A model generated the notes under the pieces. It worked only from the letters and a program-made list of their open reading frames with translations. It searched no databases and had not been told where the DNA came from. The translations under genes and the position numbers were made by a program. Source: Bacteroidota bacterium (GTDB lineage Bacteria; Bacteroidota; Ignavibacteria; Ignavibacteriales; Melioribacteraceae). Taken from it: a stretch of DNA of 26,197 nt. Location: the NCBI GenBank assembly GCA_021812745.1, contig JAKAMS010000003.1, forward strand, positions 1 through 26,197. Reading direction: 5' to 3'. Positions 15,330 through 24,198 of this stretch are shown in pieces; position 1 is the stretch's first letter; each line of letters starts with the position of its first letter.

Positions 15330-16159
15330 CAATTTTCCAGAACTGGCTTTCCTGCATCCATCCATGCAGAGTAAATCAAAGAAGATAAACTTAATGCCGC
15401 TGAATTAATTTCATTCATGGTAATGTATTTAGTTTTGAACCATAACAAGCGGTAATATTCTTTATCAAACTTTCCGTCTGTCTTTTTTGAAGCAAATTTA
15501 TCTGCAGATAAAATCAGCTCTACATAATTATTAGATTCAGCTATGTAATTGAAAATCATACTGGGAATGCTATTAACATAATATGGAATTTGATCATCAT
15601 AATTTTTTTCTACAATGTTCAAATACTGATCTAACATCTCAATTTCATATCGTCCGTGTATTCCCTTCTGATCAGTTAGCTGTCCGTTATAGTTCACTGT
15701 AGCGTGAAGCGGCTGATGTCCGTCCCCGACATAGTGAGCTAGATCTGAAGCATATAAAAGGACTTTATCTTTATCCTTATCTTTGAAAGCCTGAATCAAT
15801 CTGTAAAATGTAGTTTCAGTCGCCCAAGGAAGAATTCCCTCTTTTGTAACAACTTGTTCACCGTACAACTTATTAAGTGAGTCGCGCGAAATGATAATAA
15901 TGCCGTCTGAAAATTCTTTATAGAAATCTATATCAATAAAATGTTTCGGTCCTTCCGTTTTATCATCGCGTTTACGGTTATCCGGATCAACAGAGTGTTC
16001 AATAATGGCAGACTTAAACGCTTCAGAAAATTTCATTTGAGGCGGTAATTGTTTCATTGCGAAAGCGGTTATGATCTTGTGCCCTTTATCTCCCCAGCCG
16101 AAAATCAGTACTGTTGGAATTAGGAACAACAGAATCGAATTATAAAATATTTTTTTCAA
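15329..16159 (-). CDS. Secreted S1/P1 nuclease family protein, TTG start
   Basis: 276 residues. A signal peptide ends at about G21, so the mature chain would begin at W22 (WGDKGHKI), which fits S1/P1 nucleases, where the N-terminal tryptophan itself binds zinc. Other likely zinc ligands are H27, D58 or D60, H73 (KHFIDIDFY), H142, D146 and H152 (LAHYVGDGHQPLHA), and H168 with E172 (IHGRYEIEM), so the trinuclear zinc site looks complete. It should cleave single-stranded nucleic acids or 3'-nucleotides outside the cytoplasm, perhaps for phosphate and nucleoside uptake; the related phospholipase C activity is an alternative. The start codon is TTG at 16157-16159, supported by GAGGAG at 16166-16171 and by the signal peptide beginning there. 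It starts 17 bp after rocD. Confidence 0.9.
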   Translation of the reverse strand: MKKIFYNSILLFLIPTVLIFGWGDKGHKIITAFAMKQLPPQMKFSEAFKSAIIEHSVDPDNRKRDDKTEGPKHFIDIDFYKEFSDGIIIISRDSLNKLYGEQVVTKEGILPWATETTFYRLIQAFKDKDKDKVLLYASDLAHYVGDGHQPLHATVNYNGQLTDQKGIHGRYEIEMLDQYLNIVEKNYDDQIPYYVNSIPSMIFNYIAESNNYVELILSADKFASKKTDGKFDKEYYRLLWFKTKYITMNEINSAALSLSSLIYSAWMDAGKPVLEN

Positions 16160-16165
16160 TGTATA

Positions 16166-16171
16166 CTCCTC
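16166..16171 (-). promoter_or_regulatory. Strong ribosome binding site deciding a TTG start
   Basis: GAGGAG on the minus strand lies 6 bases before TTG at 16157-16159. The next in-frame ATG would lose the signal peptide, so this site fixes the nuclease start. Confidence 0.75.
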
Positions 16172-16176
16172 GTCGG

Positions 16177-17397
16177 TTAAATTGATTCACTGATTTCTTG
16201 AATTGACTTCTCAATAATTTTAACTGCCTCTTTAATCTGTTCTTCTGTAATTACAAGCGGCGGTGCAAACCTAATTATATGACCATGTGTTGGTTTTGCA
16301 AGTAAACCATTATCGCGCATTTTTAAGCAAACGTCCCAGGCTTCTTTTCCGTTTTTCGGTTTGATGACTATGGCATTTAACAAACCTTTACCTCGGACTA
16401 ATTCAATCATATCGGATTTAATTTTTCTAACTTCCTGACGGAATAAGTTGCCAAGTTTCTCGGCATTCTCATCCAGTTTTTCTTCTTTAAGAACTTGAAG
16501 AGCTGTAACTGCAACTTTAGCAGCCAATGGATTTCCTCCAAAAGTTGATCCGTGTTCGCCCGGTTTTATTACAAGCATCACGTCATCATCTGCAAGTACA
16601 GCAGAGATCGGCATTGTTCCGCCCGAAAGCGCTTTTCCTAAAATTAAAATGTCGGGTTTAACATTTTCATGATCACAGGCTAACATTTTACCGGTTCTTG
16701 CTAAACCGGTTTGAACTTCATCTGCAATGAACAAAACTTTTTTTGCTTTACACATTGAATACGCTTTAGAAAGATATCCTTCATCCGGAACGACAACACC
16801 GGCTTCGCCTTGTATCGGTTCAACTAAAAATCCGGCAACATTTGGATCTTCCAGCGCCTTTGAAAGTGCACTTAAATCATTATATGGAATCTTTATGAAT
16901 CCGGGCGTATAAGGTCCAAATCCTTTGTATGAATCTGGATCATTCGACATTGAGATAACTGTAATTGTCCTTCCGTGAAAGTTTCCTTCGCAAACAATTA
17001 TCTTCGCTTCATTTTCTTTGATTCCTTTTTTATCGTAAGCCCATCTTCTGCAAAGCTTCAGCGCCGTCTCATCAGCTTCAGCGCCGGAATTCATTGGCAG
17101 TATTTTTTCATAACCAAAGAATTCTGTTATAAATTTTTCATAAGGTCCAAGACAATCGTTATAAAAAGCTCTTGAAGTAAGAGTGAGTGTTTTAGCTTGT
17201 TCAATCATTGCATTAACTATTTTGGGATGACAGTGCCCTTGATTGACAGCTGAATATGCCGAAAGAAAATCATAATATCTTTTACCTTCTACATCCCACA
17301 AAAAAACTCCTTCCCCTTTTGAAAGGACAACCGGAAGCGGGTGGTAATTGTGCGCGCCATATTTTTCTTCTAGAGATATATAATCATGTGTCTGCAT
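16177..17397 (-). CDS. rocD: Ornithine aminotransferase
   Basis: 406 residues, the family length. It is a PLP-dependent class III aminotransferase converting ornithine and 2-oxoglutarate to glutamate semialdehyde and glutamate, linking arginine and proline metabolism in the cytoplasm. Signatures: [20 protein letters not shown] (residues 9-28) and [19 protein letters not shown] (residues 43-61), both typical of ornithine rather than acetylornithine enzymes; [18 protein letters not shown] (102-119); [23 protein letters not shown] (D226 contacts PLP); [16 protein letters not shown] with the Schiff-base K255; and [21 protein letters not shown] upstream of the ATG supports the start. It lies 68 bp after the histidine kinase gene and leads the nuclease and LOG genes with small spacing, so the three may be cotranscribed. 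Confidence 0.95.
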   Translation of the reverse strand: MQTHDYISLEEKYGAHNYHPLPVVLSKGEGVFLWDVEGKRYYDFLSAYSAVNQGHCHPKIVNAMIEQAKTLTLTSRAFYNDCLGPYEKFITEFFGYEKILPMNSGAEADETALKLCRRWAYDKKGIKENEAKIIVCEGNFHGRTITVISMSNDPDSYKGFGPYTPGFIKIPYNDLSALSKALEDPNVAGFLVEPIQGEAGVVVPDEGYLSKAYSMCKAKKVLFIADEVQTGLARTGKMLACDHENVKPDILILGKALSGGTMPISAVLADDDVMLVIKPGEHGSTFGGNPLAAKVAVTALQVLKEEKLDENAEKLGNLFRQEVRKIKSDMIELVRGKGLLNAIVIKPKNGKEAWDVCLKMRDNGLLAKPTHGHIIRFAPPLVITEEQIKEAVKIIEKSIQEISESI

Positions 17398-17465
17398 AGA
17401 AATTCCTTTTTTAATTTTGTCTTTAAACTTATTAATAAAATTATTCAGTTCCGAAATAGTTCAGA

Positions 17466-19715
17466 CTAGCGGTTGGAGTTAAGCCATTGATCAATTGTGA
17501 TTTTTAAGAAATGTATATTAATTGGTTTTGCAATATAATCATCCATTCCTGCAGCTAGGCATCTCTCTCGGTCTTTCATACTGGAATGTGCGGTTACTGC
17601 AATAATTGGAATTTTAGAAACAGAGCTGTCTATTTCGCGGATTTTTTTTGTGGCGGTTATTCCATCAACATCAGCCATTTCAATATCCATCAGAATCAAA
17701 TTAAATGTTCCTGTCATTGCCGACTGAATTGCATCATTACCATTAGAAACCGCTTCAACATCATATCCAACCTCTCTTAGAATTTTTAGTTCTAGGTTCT
17801 GGCTGATTGGATTATCTTCCACTAAGAGAATTTTCTTTTTTGAATGTTGATCAAGCTTCACTTCCGGTTCAGGTTGAGCTTCCAGTTTGGATTGAAATTC
17901 CTCATGAACCGCAACAGATGTATCCCCTTTATCTTCAGATTCAATAACGGCATCCGGCAATAATTTCATTTTTACGTTGAAAGAAAATTTACTGCCCAGA
18001 CCAATTTTACTTTCAACATGAATTTCACCGTGCATCAGACGTACAAATTCCCGTGAAATAACTAAACCTAAACCCGTTCCCTCTTTAACGCTCTTCTTAT
18101 TTTTCACTTGAATATATGGTTCAAACAACATGGAGAGTTTATCGCTCGGAATTCCAGCTCCAGTATCTTCAACAGTAGTCATAATTTCAACTACGGATTC
18201 AGTTATGGATTTTAATTCGATATTCAGAGTAACTTTACCATGATCTGTAAACTTTACAGCATTACTAAGAAGGTTCAATATAATTTGTCTGTAACGGGTA
18301 GGGTCGCCATAAACTTTTTCTGGGATTAATTCATCAAAAGAATATTCCAGTTCCAGTCCTTTTGACTTAGTTGATTGATTAATTATTGATATCGCTTTAT
18401 TGGCTTCGTCGCGTAAGTTAAAATCAATTTCATTAAGATCCATTTTGCCGGCTTCAATTTTTGAAATATCGAGGATATTGTTGATGATATCCAGCAAAGA
18501 TTCAGCGGCTAAACGTGCATCTTGAGCAAAAGTTTTAAGCTCATCTTTACTTTCGAAGAGATCGTTTTCAATTAATGTTAAGAAGCCCATCACTGAATTC
18601 ATTGGTGTACGGACTTCGTGGCTCATATTGGCAAGGAATTTAGATTTGAAATTACTTTCCTGCTGAGCTTTTTTTGCGGCAGTATCTGCTTTTGTTTTTT
18701 CTAAACGTAATGCGTCAAGCGCTTTTTGTTTTTCATTTTCGGCTTGAACCTGTTGAGTAATATCCTGAAGACTTCCCTCAAATAAAACTTGTCCGGTTTC
18801 TTCATTCTCAAAAGTTCTAACATTCATACGGACTGTAATTTCTACACCTTCTTTCTTTTTGTAAGGAACGCGGTAATTGCGGACTTTTCCTTGCTTCTCT
18901 AAAAGTTTGCTCAACAATTCCCAATCACTCTTGCGTTTGAAGATATCGTCTGCCAGTCCTAATTTTTTAACTTCTTCTTCCGACCCATAGCCTAGCATTT
19001 TTACTAAAGCGGGATTTATTGTTACAAATTTCCCATCGTAAGTAAATTGGAATATTCCTTCGGCAGAATTTTCGAATAAGTATCTGAATTTTTTTTCGGA
19101 TTGCGAGACTTCAAAACTTTTTATAACAGAATCTTGGCGTAATTTATAGTTAATGTAACTAGCCACAATAGCCATTATGCTTATTATTAAAACAAGTAAA
19201 ACAGATTCAACCATGTTGGGAAGTATAAAAATCTGTTTACTGTTAAATATAATAGAGGCGGCAAAAACCACATTGTAATAAATGGCAACAATAATCTGGT
19301 GAGTTACATCCCAACTTAGGAAAAGAGCTGCGGTGAAAATTATTAAACTGATTATGTGTGAATTAAATATTAGCGTTTTAGGTATAAGAAAAATCATTAT
19401 CCCGAAAGAACAGATAATAGAAAGAAGTAGAATATGAATAAGTATTTCAGGATGTTTTTTACCGGGCTTGGTATTTGAAATTAAAAGAAGAATAAATGCA
19501 ATTAAAATTGCCGAGAGACGAGAAAGATAAATTGCTATACTAACATTCTGAGAAGAAAAATAACGCACCTCCAAAACCATTGCAATTAGATCCGAAACAA
19601 CAATGAATTTGGCAAGCGCTTGAAAAGGTGCAATTAAAGCCTTTTTGCTCTCTTCCTTAAAGAACTCGAATCTCTTTCTTTCTCCGGTATTTGCTAAATT
19701 ATATTCTGAGTTCAC
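17466..19715 (-). CDS. Hybrid sensor histidine kinase: 6-TM, PAS, HisKA, HATPase, receiver
   Basis: 749 residues. Residues about 36-190 hold six hydrophobic helices without a recognised sensor name (MASE-like). Residues 205-325 form a PAS domain (FRYLFENSAEGIFQFTYDGK, LGYGSEEEVKKLG, LFEGSLQDIT), then a coiled coil (about 320-355). The HisKA helix has FLANMSHEVRTPMNSVMGF with phospho-acceptor H366. The ATPase domain shows NLLSNAVKFT (N485), DTGAGIP (D517) and GTGLGL (546-551). After an acidic, proline-containing linker (590-625), a receiver domain starts at ILLVEDN (D634) with phospho-acceptor D677 in LMDIEMADVDG and K730 in AKP. It should phosphorylate itself at H366 and pass the phosphate to D677, then to an unlinked Hpt or regulator. 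No response regulator or Hpt gene is adjacent. The stimulus is unknown. Confidence 0.94.
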   Translation of the reverse strand: MNSEYNLANTGERKRFEFFKEESKKALIAPFQALAKFIVVSDLIAMVLEVRYFSSQNVSIAIYLSRLSAILIAFILLLISNTKPGKKHPEILIHILLLSIICSFGIMIFLIPKTLIFNSHIISLIIFTAALFLSWDVTHQIIVAIYYNVVFAASIIFNSKQIFILPNMVESVLLVLIISIMAIVASYINYKLRQDSVIKSFEVSQSEKKFRYLFENSAEGIFQFTYDGKFVTINPALVKMLGYGSEEEVKKLGLADDIFKRKSDWELLSKLLEKQGKVRNYRVPYKKKEGVEITVRMNVRTFENEETGQVLFEGSLQDITQQVQAENEKQKALDALRLEKTKADTAAKKAQQESNFKSKFLANMSHEVRTPMNSVMGFLTLIENDLFESKDELKTFAQDARLAAESLLDIINNILDISKIEAGKMDLNEIDFNLRDEANKAISIINQSTKSKGLELEYSFDELIPEKVYGDPTRYRQIILNLLSNAVKFTDHGKVTLNIELKSITESVVEIMTTVEDTGAGIPSDKLSMLFEPYIQVKNKKSVKEGTGLGLVISREFVRLMHGEIHVESKIGLGSKFSFNVKMKLLPDAVIESEDKGDTSVAVHEEFQSKLEAQPEPEVKLDQHSKKKILLVEDNPISQNLELKILREVGYDVEAVSNGNDAIQSAMTGTFNLILMDIEMADVDGITATKKIREIDSSVSKIPIIAVTAHSSMKDRERCLAAGMDDYIAKPINIHFLKITIDQWLNSNR

Positions 19716-19858
19716 GGCATTCTGAATGAGTTTTTCAAGTAGGTTCTATATTTTTTTCGTAATTTTTCGTGGGATTCCATTACAGTTATCATTATTCCCA
19801 TTAATGCAAAATTCTACTTATGCTAAAATGGTAAAATTTTATCAGTTAAATAAAGAAA

Positions 19859-19876
19859 TTTGATATAATAATCAAA
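19859..19876 (+). promoter_or_regulatory. Possible -10 element inside a TTTGAT/ATCAAA dyad
   Basis: TTTGAT (19859-19864) and ATCAAA (19871-19876) flank TATAAT-like sequence (19864-19869), 25 bp before the PAP2 ATG in a 185-bp divergent gap. It could be a promoter with an overlapping operator. A matching -35 element is not clear, and the base composition makes chance likely. Confidence 0.22.
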
Positions 19877-19900
19877 CTTACTTCTTCTCATTGGTGAAAA

Positions 19901-20494
19901 ATGTTAGATTTTTTATATAAAATTGACGTATGGTTACTTTATTTCATTAATCATTCTTTGTCAAACAACTTGTTTAATAAGTTTTTCCCGTTTATCACTG
20001 AAGTGAAAAACTGGTACATTGCTTATATTATTTTATTTCTTATTCTTATTATTCGCGGAGGAAGGATAGGAAGAATAGCTGCTGCAGTATTAATTTTATT
20101 AGTTGCTACCACAGATCAATTCAGCAGTTTTTTTCTGAAAAATCTTTTTGTTAGGGTTAGACCATGTAACGTTTTTCCCGATTTAAATATTTTAGTAACA
20201 TGTACCGAATCATTTTCATTTCCGTCTTCCCATGCTGTTAATAACTTTGCGGCGGCAATGTTTTTTAGTAAAATCTTCCCAAAGCTAAAATGGTCTTTCT
20301 TTACAGTTGCGGCATTAATGGCATTTTCACGCCCTTACGTTGGTGTTCATTATCCTTCCGATGTCATTGGGGGTGCGTTAATTGGTATGGCTTTCGGATA
20401 TATTTTTGCTCTTATTGCGATCAAGATAGACGATTTATTTTTACAGCGTAAAACAAAAATTACAGATAAATATGAAAGAATCGAATTCAGATAA
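19901..20494 (+). CDS. PAP2 family membrane phosphatase
   Basis: 197 residues with about five to six membrane helices. All three parts of the PAP2 acid phosphatase signature are present: K80 to R87-P88 (KNLFVRVRPC), P108-S109-S110-H111 (FPSSHAVNN, with S in place of the common G), and S143-R144 with H150 and D154 (SRPYVGVHYPSDVIGG). The histidines carry out phosphate transfer and hydrolysis. Substrates in the family include undecaprenyl diphosphate, phosphatidylglycerol phosphate and phosphatidic acid; length and layout fit a lipid phosphatase of the BcrC/PgpB kind, but the exact lipid cannot be told. The C-terminal 25 residues are charged and cytoplasmic. It ends 15 bp before the AMP nucleosidase gene and is likely in its operon. 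Confidence 0.9.
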   Translation: MLDFLYKIDVWLLYFINHSLSNNLFNKFFPFITEVKNWYIAYIILFLILIIRGGRIGRIAAAVLILLVATTDQFSSFFLKNLFVRVRPCNVFPDLNILVTCTESFSFPSSHAVNNFAAAMFFSKIFPKLKWSFFTVAALMAFSRPYVGVHYPSDVIGGALIGMAFGYIFALIAIKIDDLFLQRKTKITDKYERIEFR

Positions 20495-20509
20495 TAAATT
20501 TAGGAAAAC

Positions 20510-21283
20510 ATGAAAACAAAACTAGAAATAGCCACTAATTGGCTTCCACGTTATACCGGAACTAACATTGATGATTTTGGCGATTATTTGCTGCTAACAA
20601 ATTTTCAGAATTATGTTACAAAGTTTGCCGATAAATTTAATTGCGATGTTCAAGGCATTGGTAAACCAATGCAATCTGCAACCAATGGTGCGGGATTATC
20701 AATTATTAATTTTGGTATCGGCTCTGCGAATGCAGCCACGGTAATGGATTTGCTTTTAGCACGTAAACCAAAAGGAGTTTTATTCCTGGGCAAATGCGGC
20801 GGGTTAAAAGATTCAACTGAAATTGGACATTTCATTCTGCCGATTGCCGCTATCCGAGGCGAAGGAACAAGTAACGATTATCTTCCGGCAGAAGTACCTG
20901 CTTTGCCTTCATTCAAACTGCATAAATTCGTATCCGATAAAATTGTATCTAAGAACGTTGAGTATAGAACCGGAGTTATATATACGACTAACCGCAGGCT
21001 TTGGGAGTGGGACGAAAACTTTAAAGATTATTTAAGAAAACTCGGTGCAATTGGAATTGATATGGAAACCGCTACAATTTTTATTGTCGGTTATGCAAAT
21101 CAAATTGCCAGAGGTGCGCTTTTACTTGTTTCGGATTTACCAATGTTCCCGGAAGGAGTAAAGACAGAAGAAAGTGACCGTTCTGTAACACAAAAATTTG
21201 TTGATCTTCATCTAGACATTGGAATTGAAGCAATGACTGATATTGAAAGTAAAGGTGAGGCAATCAAACATTTTACATTCTGA
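20510..21283 (+). CDS. AMP nucleosidase, short Bacteroidota-type (Amn-like)
   Basis: 257 residues, the length of the short AMN-like group; the E. coli enzyme is almost twice as long because of an extra N-terminal regulatory domain. The enzyme splits AMP into adenine and ribose 5-phosphate, in the phosphorylase/nucleosidase (MTAP/PNP/UDP) fold. Visible features: KTKLEIATNWLPRYTG and DFGDYLLLTNFQNYV at the N-terminus, INFGIGSANAATVMDLLL (residues 65-82), PKGVLFLGKCGGLKDSTEIG (phosphate/ribose site), the GIDMETATIF segment (ribose-binding glutamate), and LLVSDLPMFPEGVK (base-binding aspartate). It probably controls the adenylate pool in the cytoplasm. It is likely cotranscribed with the PAP2 gene. 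TAGGAAAAC upstream serves as a weak Shine-Dalgarno. Confidence 0.9.
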   Translation: MKTKLEIATNWLPRYTGTNIDDFGDYLLLTNFQNYVTKFADKFNCDVQGIGKPMQSATNGAGLSIINFGIGSANAATVMDLLLARKPKGVLFLGKCGGLKDSTEIGHFILPIAAIRGEGTSNDYLPAEVPALPSFKLHKFVSDKIVSKNVEYRTGVIYTTNRRLWEWDENFKDYLRKLGAIGIDMETATIFIVGYANQIARGALLLVSDLPMFPEGVKTEESDRSVTQKFVDLHLDIGIEAMTDIESKGEAIKHFTF

Positions 21284-21287
21284 GTTG

Positions 21288-21377
21288 GCACTAATGTTGA
21301 TCCTTAATAGTGTAATAGTGCGAAAATTGGACCAATATAAGAGTTTGATACAAATTAAATAAATTATTTTCGCACTA
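21288..21377. repeat. 12-bp perfect inverted repeat with TAGTG/CACTA elements
   Basis: TAGTGCGAAAAT (21316-21327) is the exact reverse complement of ATTTTCGCACTA (21366-21377), 38 bases apart. A tandem TAATAGTG TAATAGTG (21305-21320) overlaps the left arm, and another CACTA is at 21289-21293. The block sits between the AMP nucleosidase stop and the 21428 start. No T tract follows the right arm, so a regulator site or structured leader is as plausible as a terminator. Confidence 0.5.
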
Positions 21378-21427
21378 AGTGAACAGAATGCGTAGTATAA
21401 ATTATACATTTTATAAAAGGAGTGAAT

Positions 21428-21865
21428 ATGAAACGTATGAACATCATTGGTCTTATGATTTTGATGACTATCGTTTCAGGATCAAGAATAATTTTTGCTC
21501 AAGGGGCTGAAAGTTCTGTTAAGAGTACTTTGAATAACTTGTTTGATTACAGCAAATCAAAATCCTATGAAAAAGCCGCTTTGCTGATTGCTTATGATGG
21601 AGAGGACAAAACAAGAAATCATAAAGACGCTTTAAATCCTGCTAATAAAGAAGAATTGAATCAAGCAAAAAGAAAGTGCAAAGAAATTGCCGCATTAATC
21701 GAGTTAAGCAATAAATACACGATTGGTAAATTTTCTACTGACAAATCCAGCGGTAAAGAAATCTACACCATTGAAGTTGATTTTATCAGCGGCGATCAAA
21801 AACTTGTTAAGTCTTATAGTTTTATAAATGATGGTAAGACGTTCTTGTTGATAAATATAAACTAG
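21428..21865 (+). CDS. Small secreted hypothetical protein (DUF4878/NTF2-like?)
   Basis: 145 residues from the ATG at 21428. A GTG at 21422 is in frame but overlaps the ribosome binding site AAAGGAG (21416-21422), which is well spaced for 21428, so I choose the ATG. A signal peptide ends at about FAQ (residue 24). The mature part has a helical first half (SSVKSTLNNLFDYSKSKSYE; AKRKCKEIAALIELSNKYTI) and a beta-strand second half (GKEIYTIEVDFISGDQKLVK; YSFINDGKTFLLININ). This helix-then-strand order and size recall DUF4878/NTF2-like periplasmic proteins, but the match is weak and no active-site residues can be named. Likely periplasmic. It is convergent with the EamA transporter, 23 bp apart. 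Confidence 0.75.
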   Translation: MKRMNIIGLMILMTIVSGSRIIFAQGAESSVKSTLNNLFDYSKSKSYEKAALLIAYDGEDKTRNHKDALNPANKEELNQAKRKCKEIAALIELSNKYTIGKFSTDKSSGKEIYTIEVDFISGDQKLVKSYSFINDGKTFLLININ

Positions 21866-21888
21866 TCTTATTCCAAAAACAGACTTTT

Positions 21889-22800
21889 CTAAGTTTTAGT
21901 TTTTAAAATACTTTTCTCACTTCCCTTTTTTACAAGCATAACGCCGCCTAAAATTATTACGGCGGCAAGAACTATCCAGCCAGAGATTTGTTCATCTAGT
22001 ACAATCCACCCAAGAAATAAAGCTATAATTGGATTTACATACGCATATGTCGCAACAAGTGAAATAGGCAAATGTGCAATTGCGTAAACATAGGAGCCGT
22101 AACCAACCAATGAACCAAAAATTACTAAATAGAGATAAGAATAAAATCCCGATGTTGTGAAATGAAATCCGTCGCCTTCACCAATAATCAAGCCCAAAGC
22201 AGTCATAACAATTCCAGCTATTATCATTTGAGTTGCGGCACCCATTAACGGATGTACAGTTACTTTTTTGTGTTTAGAATAGACTGTTCCCGCTGACCAG
22301 AAAAAAACCGCAAACATCAGACCTATGACTCCTCCAATATGTGAGGCATCAAATAAATTTTTTAAATCTCCGCCAAAGATTAATGAAACGCCTGCTAATC
22401 CAAGAATCAGACCGAGCATAATTGTTAGATTAATTCTTTTTCCCGCAGGCACCATTGCCTCCAATCCAACTACCCAAAACGGAACGGTTGTAATTAGTAA
22501 AGCAGTCAATCCGCTTGGCACCCATTGCTCGGCATAAACCACCAGTCCGTTTCCTCCTCCTAACAAAAGAAGTCCGCTAATTCCTAGATGAAGTATATCA
22601 TTCCTATTCGGCAGTTTATATTTCATTAGAAGAAGAATTATCAACATAATAGGACCGGCAGCAATCCAACGCAAACCAGTAAATAAAATTGGAGGCAAAT
22701 TATTTTCCACACCAATTTTGATAGCCAGATATGTCGTACCCCAGACTATATATATAGAAAGAAGCGAGAGTAGAGCGCGAGAATTTTTTTCTTTTTCCAT
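21889..22800 (-). CDS. EamA/DMT family transporter (YedA/RhaT-like)
   Basis: 303 residues with about ten hydrophobic helices in two EamA repeats. Repeat 1: LLSIYIVWGTTYLAIKIGVE, PPILFTGLRWIAAGPIMLII, GGGNGLVVYAEQWVPSGLTA and LGLAGVSLIFGG. Repeat 2: GGVIGLMFAVFFWSAGTVYS, MIIAGIVMTALGLIIGEG, GSLVGYGSYVYAIAHLPISL, and NPIIALFLGWIVLDEQISG. This layout is that of the YedA group of drug/metabolite exporters in the inner membrane. The substrate is unknown; relatives export amino acids or other small metabolites. Both ends are charged and cytoplasmic. It is transcribed away from the mechanosensitive channel gene across a 176-bp gap in which I see no convincing site. Confidence 0.92.
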   Translation of the reverse strand: MEKEKNSRALLSLLSIYIVWGTTYLAIKIGVENNLPPILFTGLRWIAAGPIMLIILLLMKYKLPNRNDILHLGISGLLLLGGGNGLVVYAEQWVPSGLTALLITTVPFWVVGLEAMVPAGKRINLTIMLGLILGLAGVSLIFGGDLKNLFDASHIGGVIGLMFAVFFWSAGTVYSKHKKVTVHPLMGAATQMIIAGIVMTALGLIIGEGDGFHFTTSGFYSYLYLVIFGSLVGYGSYVYAIAHLPISLVATYAYVNPIIALFLGWIVLDEQISGWIVLAAVIILGGVMLVKKGSEKSILKTKT

Positions 22801-22976
22801 TTATAGGTTCCATTTGAAAAAATTGTTCGCAAAAATAGCATTAAATTAGATGAAAGTAAGATCACTATGAAATTTTGGGAAAGTCAGACGATGATCAATT
22901 TTCAAAATCAAAAAAGCATAAATATTTTTGTAATTTTGAACAAAGTGAAAATAGATTAATAATTAACAAGGCAGAT

Positions 22977-24194
22977 ATGTTTGAGAAATTACAAGAATGG
23001 ACAGCACCTTACCCGTGGATCAATAATAATGTTAAGTTTCTTGCCGTCTTAATTTTAGCCCTACTTTCTTTTTATTTCTTAAAAAAAATAATCATTCCCT
23101 TAATACGCAAAATTGTAAAATCCACTTCTACCCAAATTGACGATATTCTCCTTTCAAGAAAAGCATTAAATAAAATTTCATTTTTCGCACCACTTATTGT
23201 TATTAATTCATTTAGTTATTTAGAACCTTCATGGCAATCACTTTTTAATCGTTTAGTATCAGTTTTATTTGCTTTGAATTTCACTTTCATTATAACTACT
23301 GTTCTTACCGCTGCAAATGAACTTTACGAAAAGAACGAAAAACACCGTGAACTCCCCATCAAAGGGTACATTCAAGTAATTAAAATAGTAGTTTATATTG
23401 TAGGATCTGTAACGATTGTCGGCATTATCGTAGGACGTTCTCCGCTCGAAATTATTGCGGGGCTTGGTGTATTTACAGCAATATTTGTACTTCTTTTCCG
23501 CGACCCGATTCTTTCTTTCGTTGCCAGCATTCAAATTTCATCTTATGATTTAGTCCGGGTTGGCGATTGGATTGAAGTTTCAAAATACGGCGCTGACGGA
23601 GAAGTGATTGATATATCTCTTACTGTAGTGAAAGTACAAAATTGGGATAAGACAATTACTATAATTCCCACTTACAAATTGATCGAAGATTCATTCAAGA
23701 ATTGGCGCGGAATGCGTGACTCCGGTGTCCGCAGAATCAAACGCGCTATAAATTTGGATCAATCCTCAATTAAATTCTGTACAGAAGAAATGTTAAGCAA
23801 CTTTGAAAAAATTAATCTCATCAAAGATTATATTCAAAAGAAAAAAGAAGAACTCAAAAAATTCAATGACGCAAGAAATATAGATCAAACAAGCTTGGCA
23901 AACGGAAGGCGGCTTACTAACATCGGCACTTTCCGCGTTTATCTAAAAGAATATTTACGCCAACGCGATGACTTAGACTTGAAATATTCATTAATTGTAA
24001 GGCAACTTGCTACCGGTCAAGAAGGGTTACCTATTGAAATTTACGTTTTCGCAAATACAACCGACTTTTCAAAATATGAGGATATACAAGCGGATATATT
24101 CGATCATATACTTGCCGTTATTTCTCAATTTGAATTAAACATTTTTCAGAATCCTACGGGAAGTGATTTTAGGAACAAAATAAAAATTGATTAG
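22977..24194 (+). CDS. Mechanosensitive ion channel, YbdG-like (MscS superfamily)
   Basis: 405 residues from the ATG at 22977 (MFEKLQEWTAPYPWINNNVK). The in-frame ATG at 22875 would add 34 polar residues encoded by DNA that looks intergenic, and AAGG lies before 22977, so I take the shorter form. About five membrane helices are followed by the MscS pore-lining and beta domain: EIIAGLGVFTAIFVLLFRDP (pore helix), LSFVASIQISSYDLVRVGDW (MscS signature), YGADGEVIDISLTVVKVQNW and TIIPTYKLIEDSFKNWRGM. The next part, DSGVRRIKRAINLDQSSIKF, is characteristic of the E. coli YbdG group rather than MscS itself. It should open under membrane tension during hypo-osmotic shock. It is followed after 4 bp by the cupin gene. 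Confidence 0.9.
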   Translation: MFEKLQEWTAPYPWINNNVKFLAVLILALLSFYFLKKIIIPLIRKIVKSTSTQIDDILLSRKALNKISFFAPLIVINSFSYLEPSWQSLFNRLVSVLFALNFTFIITTVLTAANELYEKNEKHRELPIKGYIQVIKIVVYIVGSVTIVGIIVGRSPLEIIAGLGVFTAIFVLLFRDPILSFVASIQISSYDLVRVGDWIEVSKYGADGEVIDISLTVVKVQNWDKTITIIPTYKLIEDSFKNWRGMRDSGVRRIKRAINLDQSSIKFCTEEMLSNFEKINLIKDYIQKKKEELKKFNDARNIDQTSLANGRRLTNIGTFRVYLKEYLRQRDDLDLKYSLIVRQLATGQEGLPIEIYVFANTTDFSKYEDIQADIFDHILAVISQFELNIFQNPTGSDFRNKIKID

Positions 24195-24198
24195 GAAA

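Noticed and set aside
15330..15365. Longer LOG protein starting at 15365
   Set aside because: The extra 12 residues lie within the nuclease coding region and do not fit the family; the start overlapping the nuclease stop is better.
22862..22960. Possible 30-codon peptide (ATG at 22867) and an 8-bp ATTTTGAA inverted repeat before the channel gene
   Set aside because: Short, AT-rich, without a clear ribosome site; chance is sufficient.
22875..22976. 34-residue N-terminal extension of the mechanosensitive channel
   Set aside because: It is polar, has intergenic-like composition, and a better-placed ribosome site precedes the ATG at 22977.
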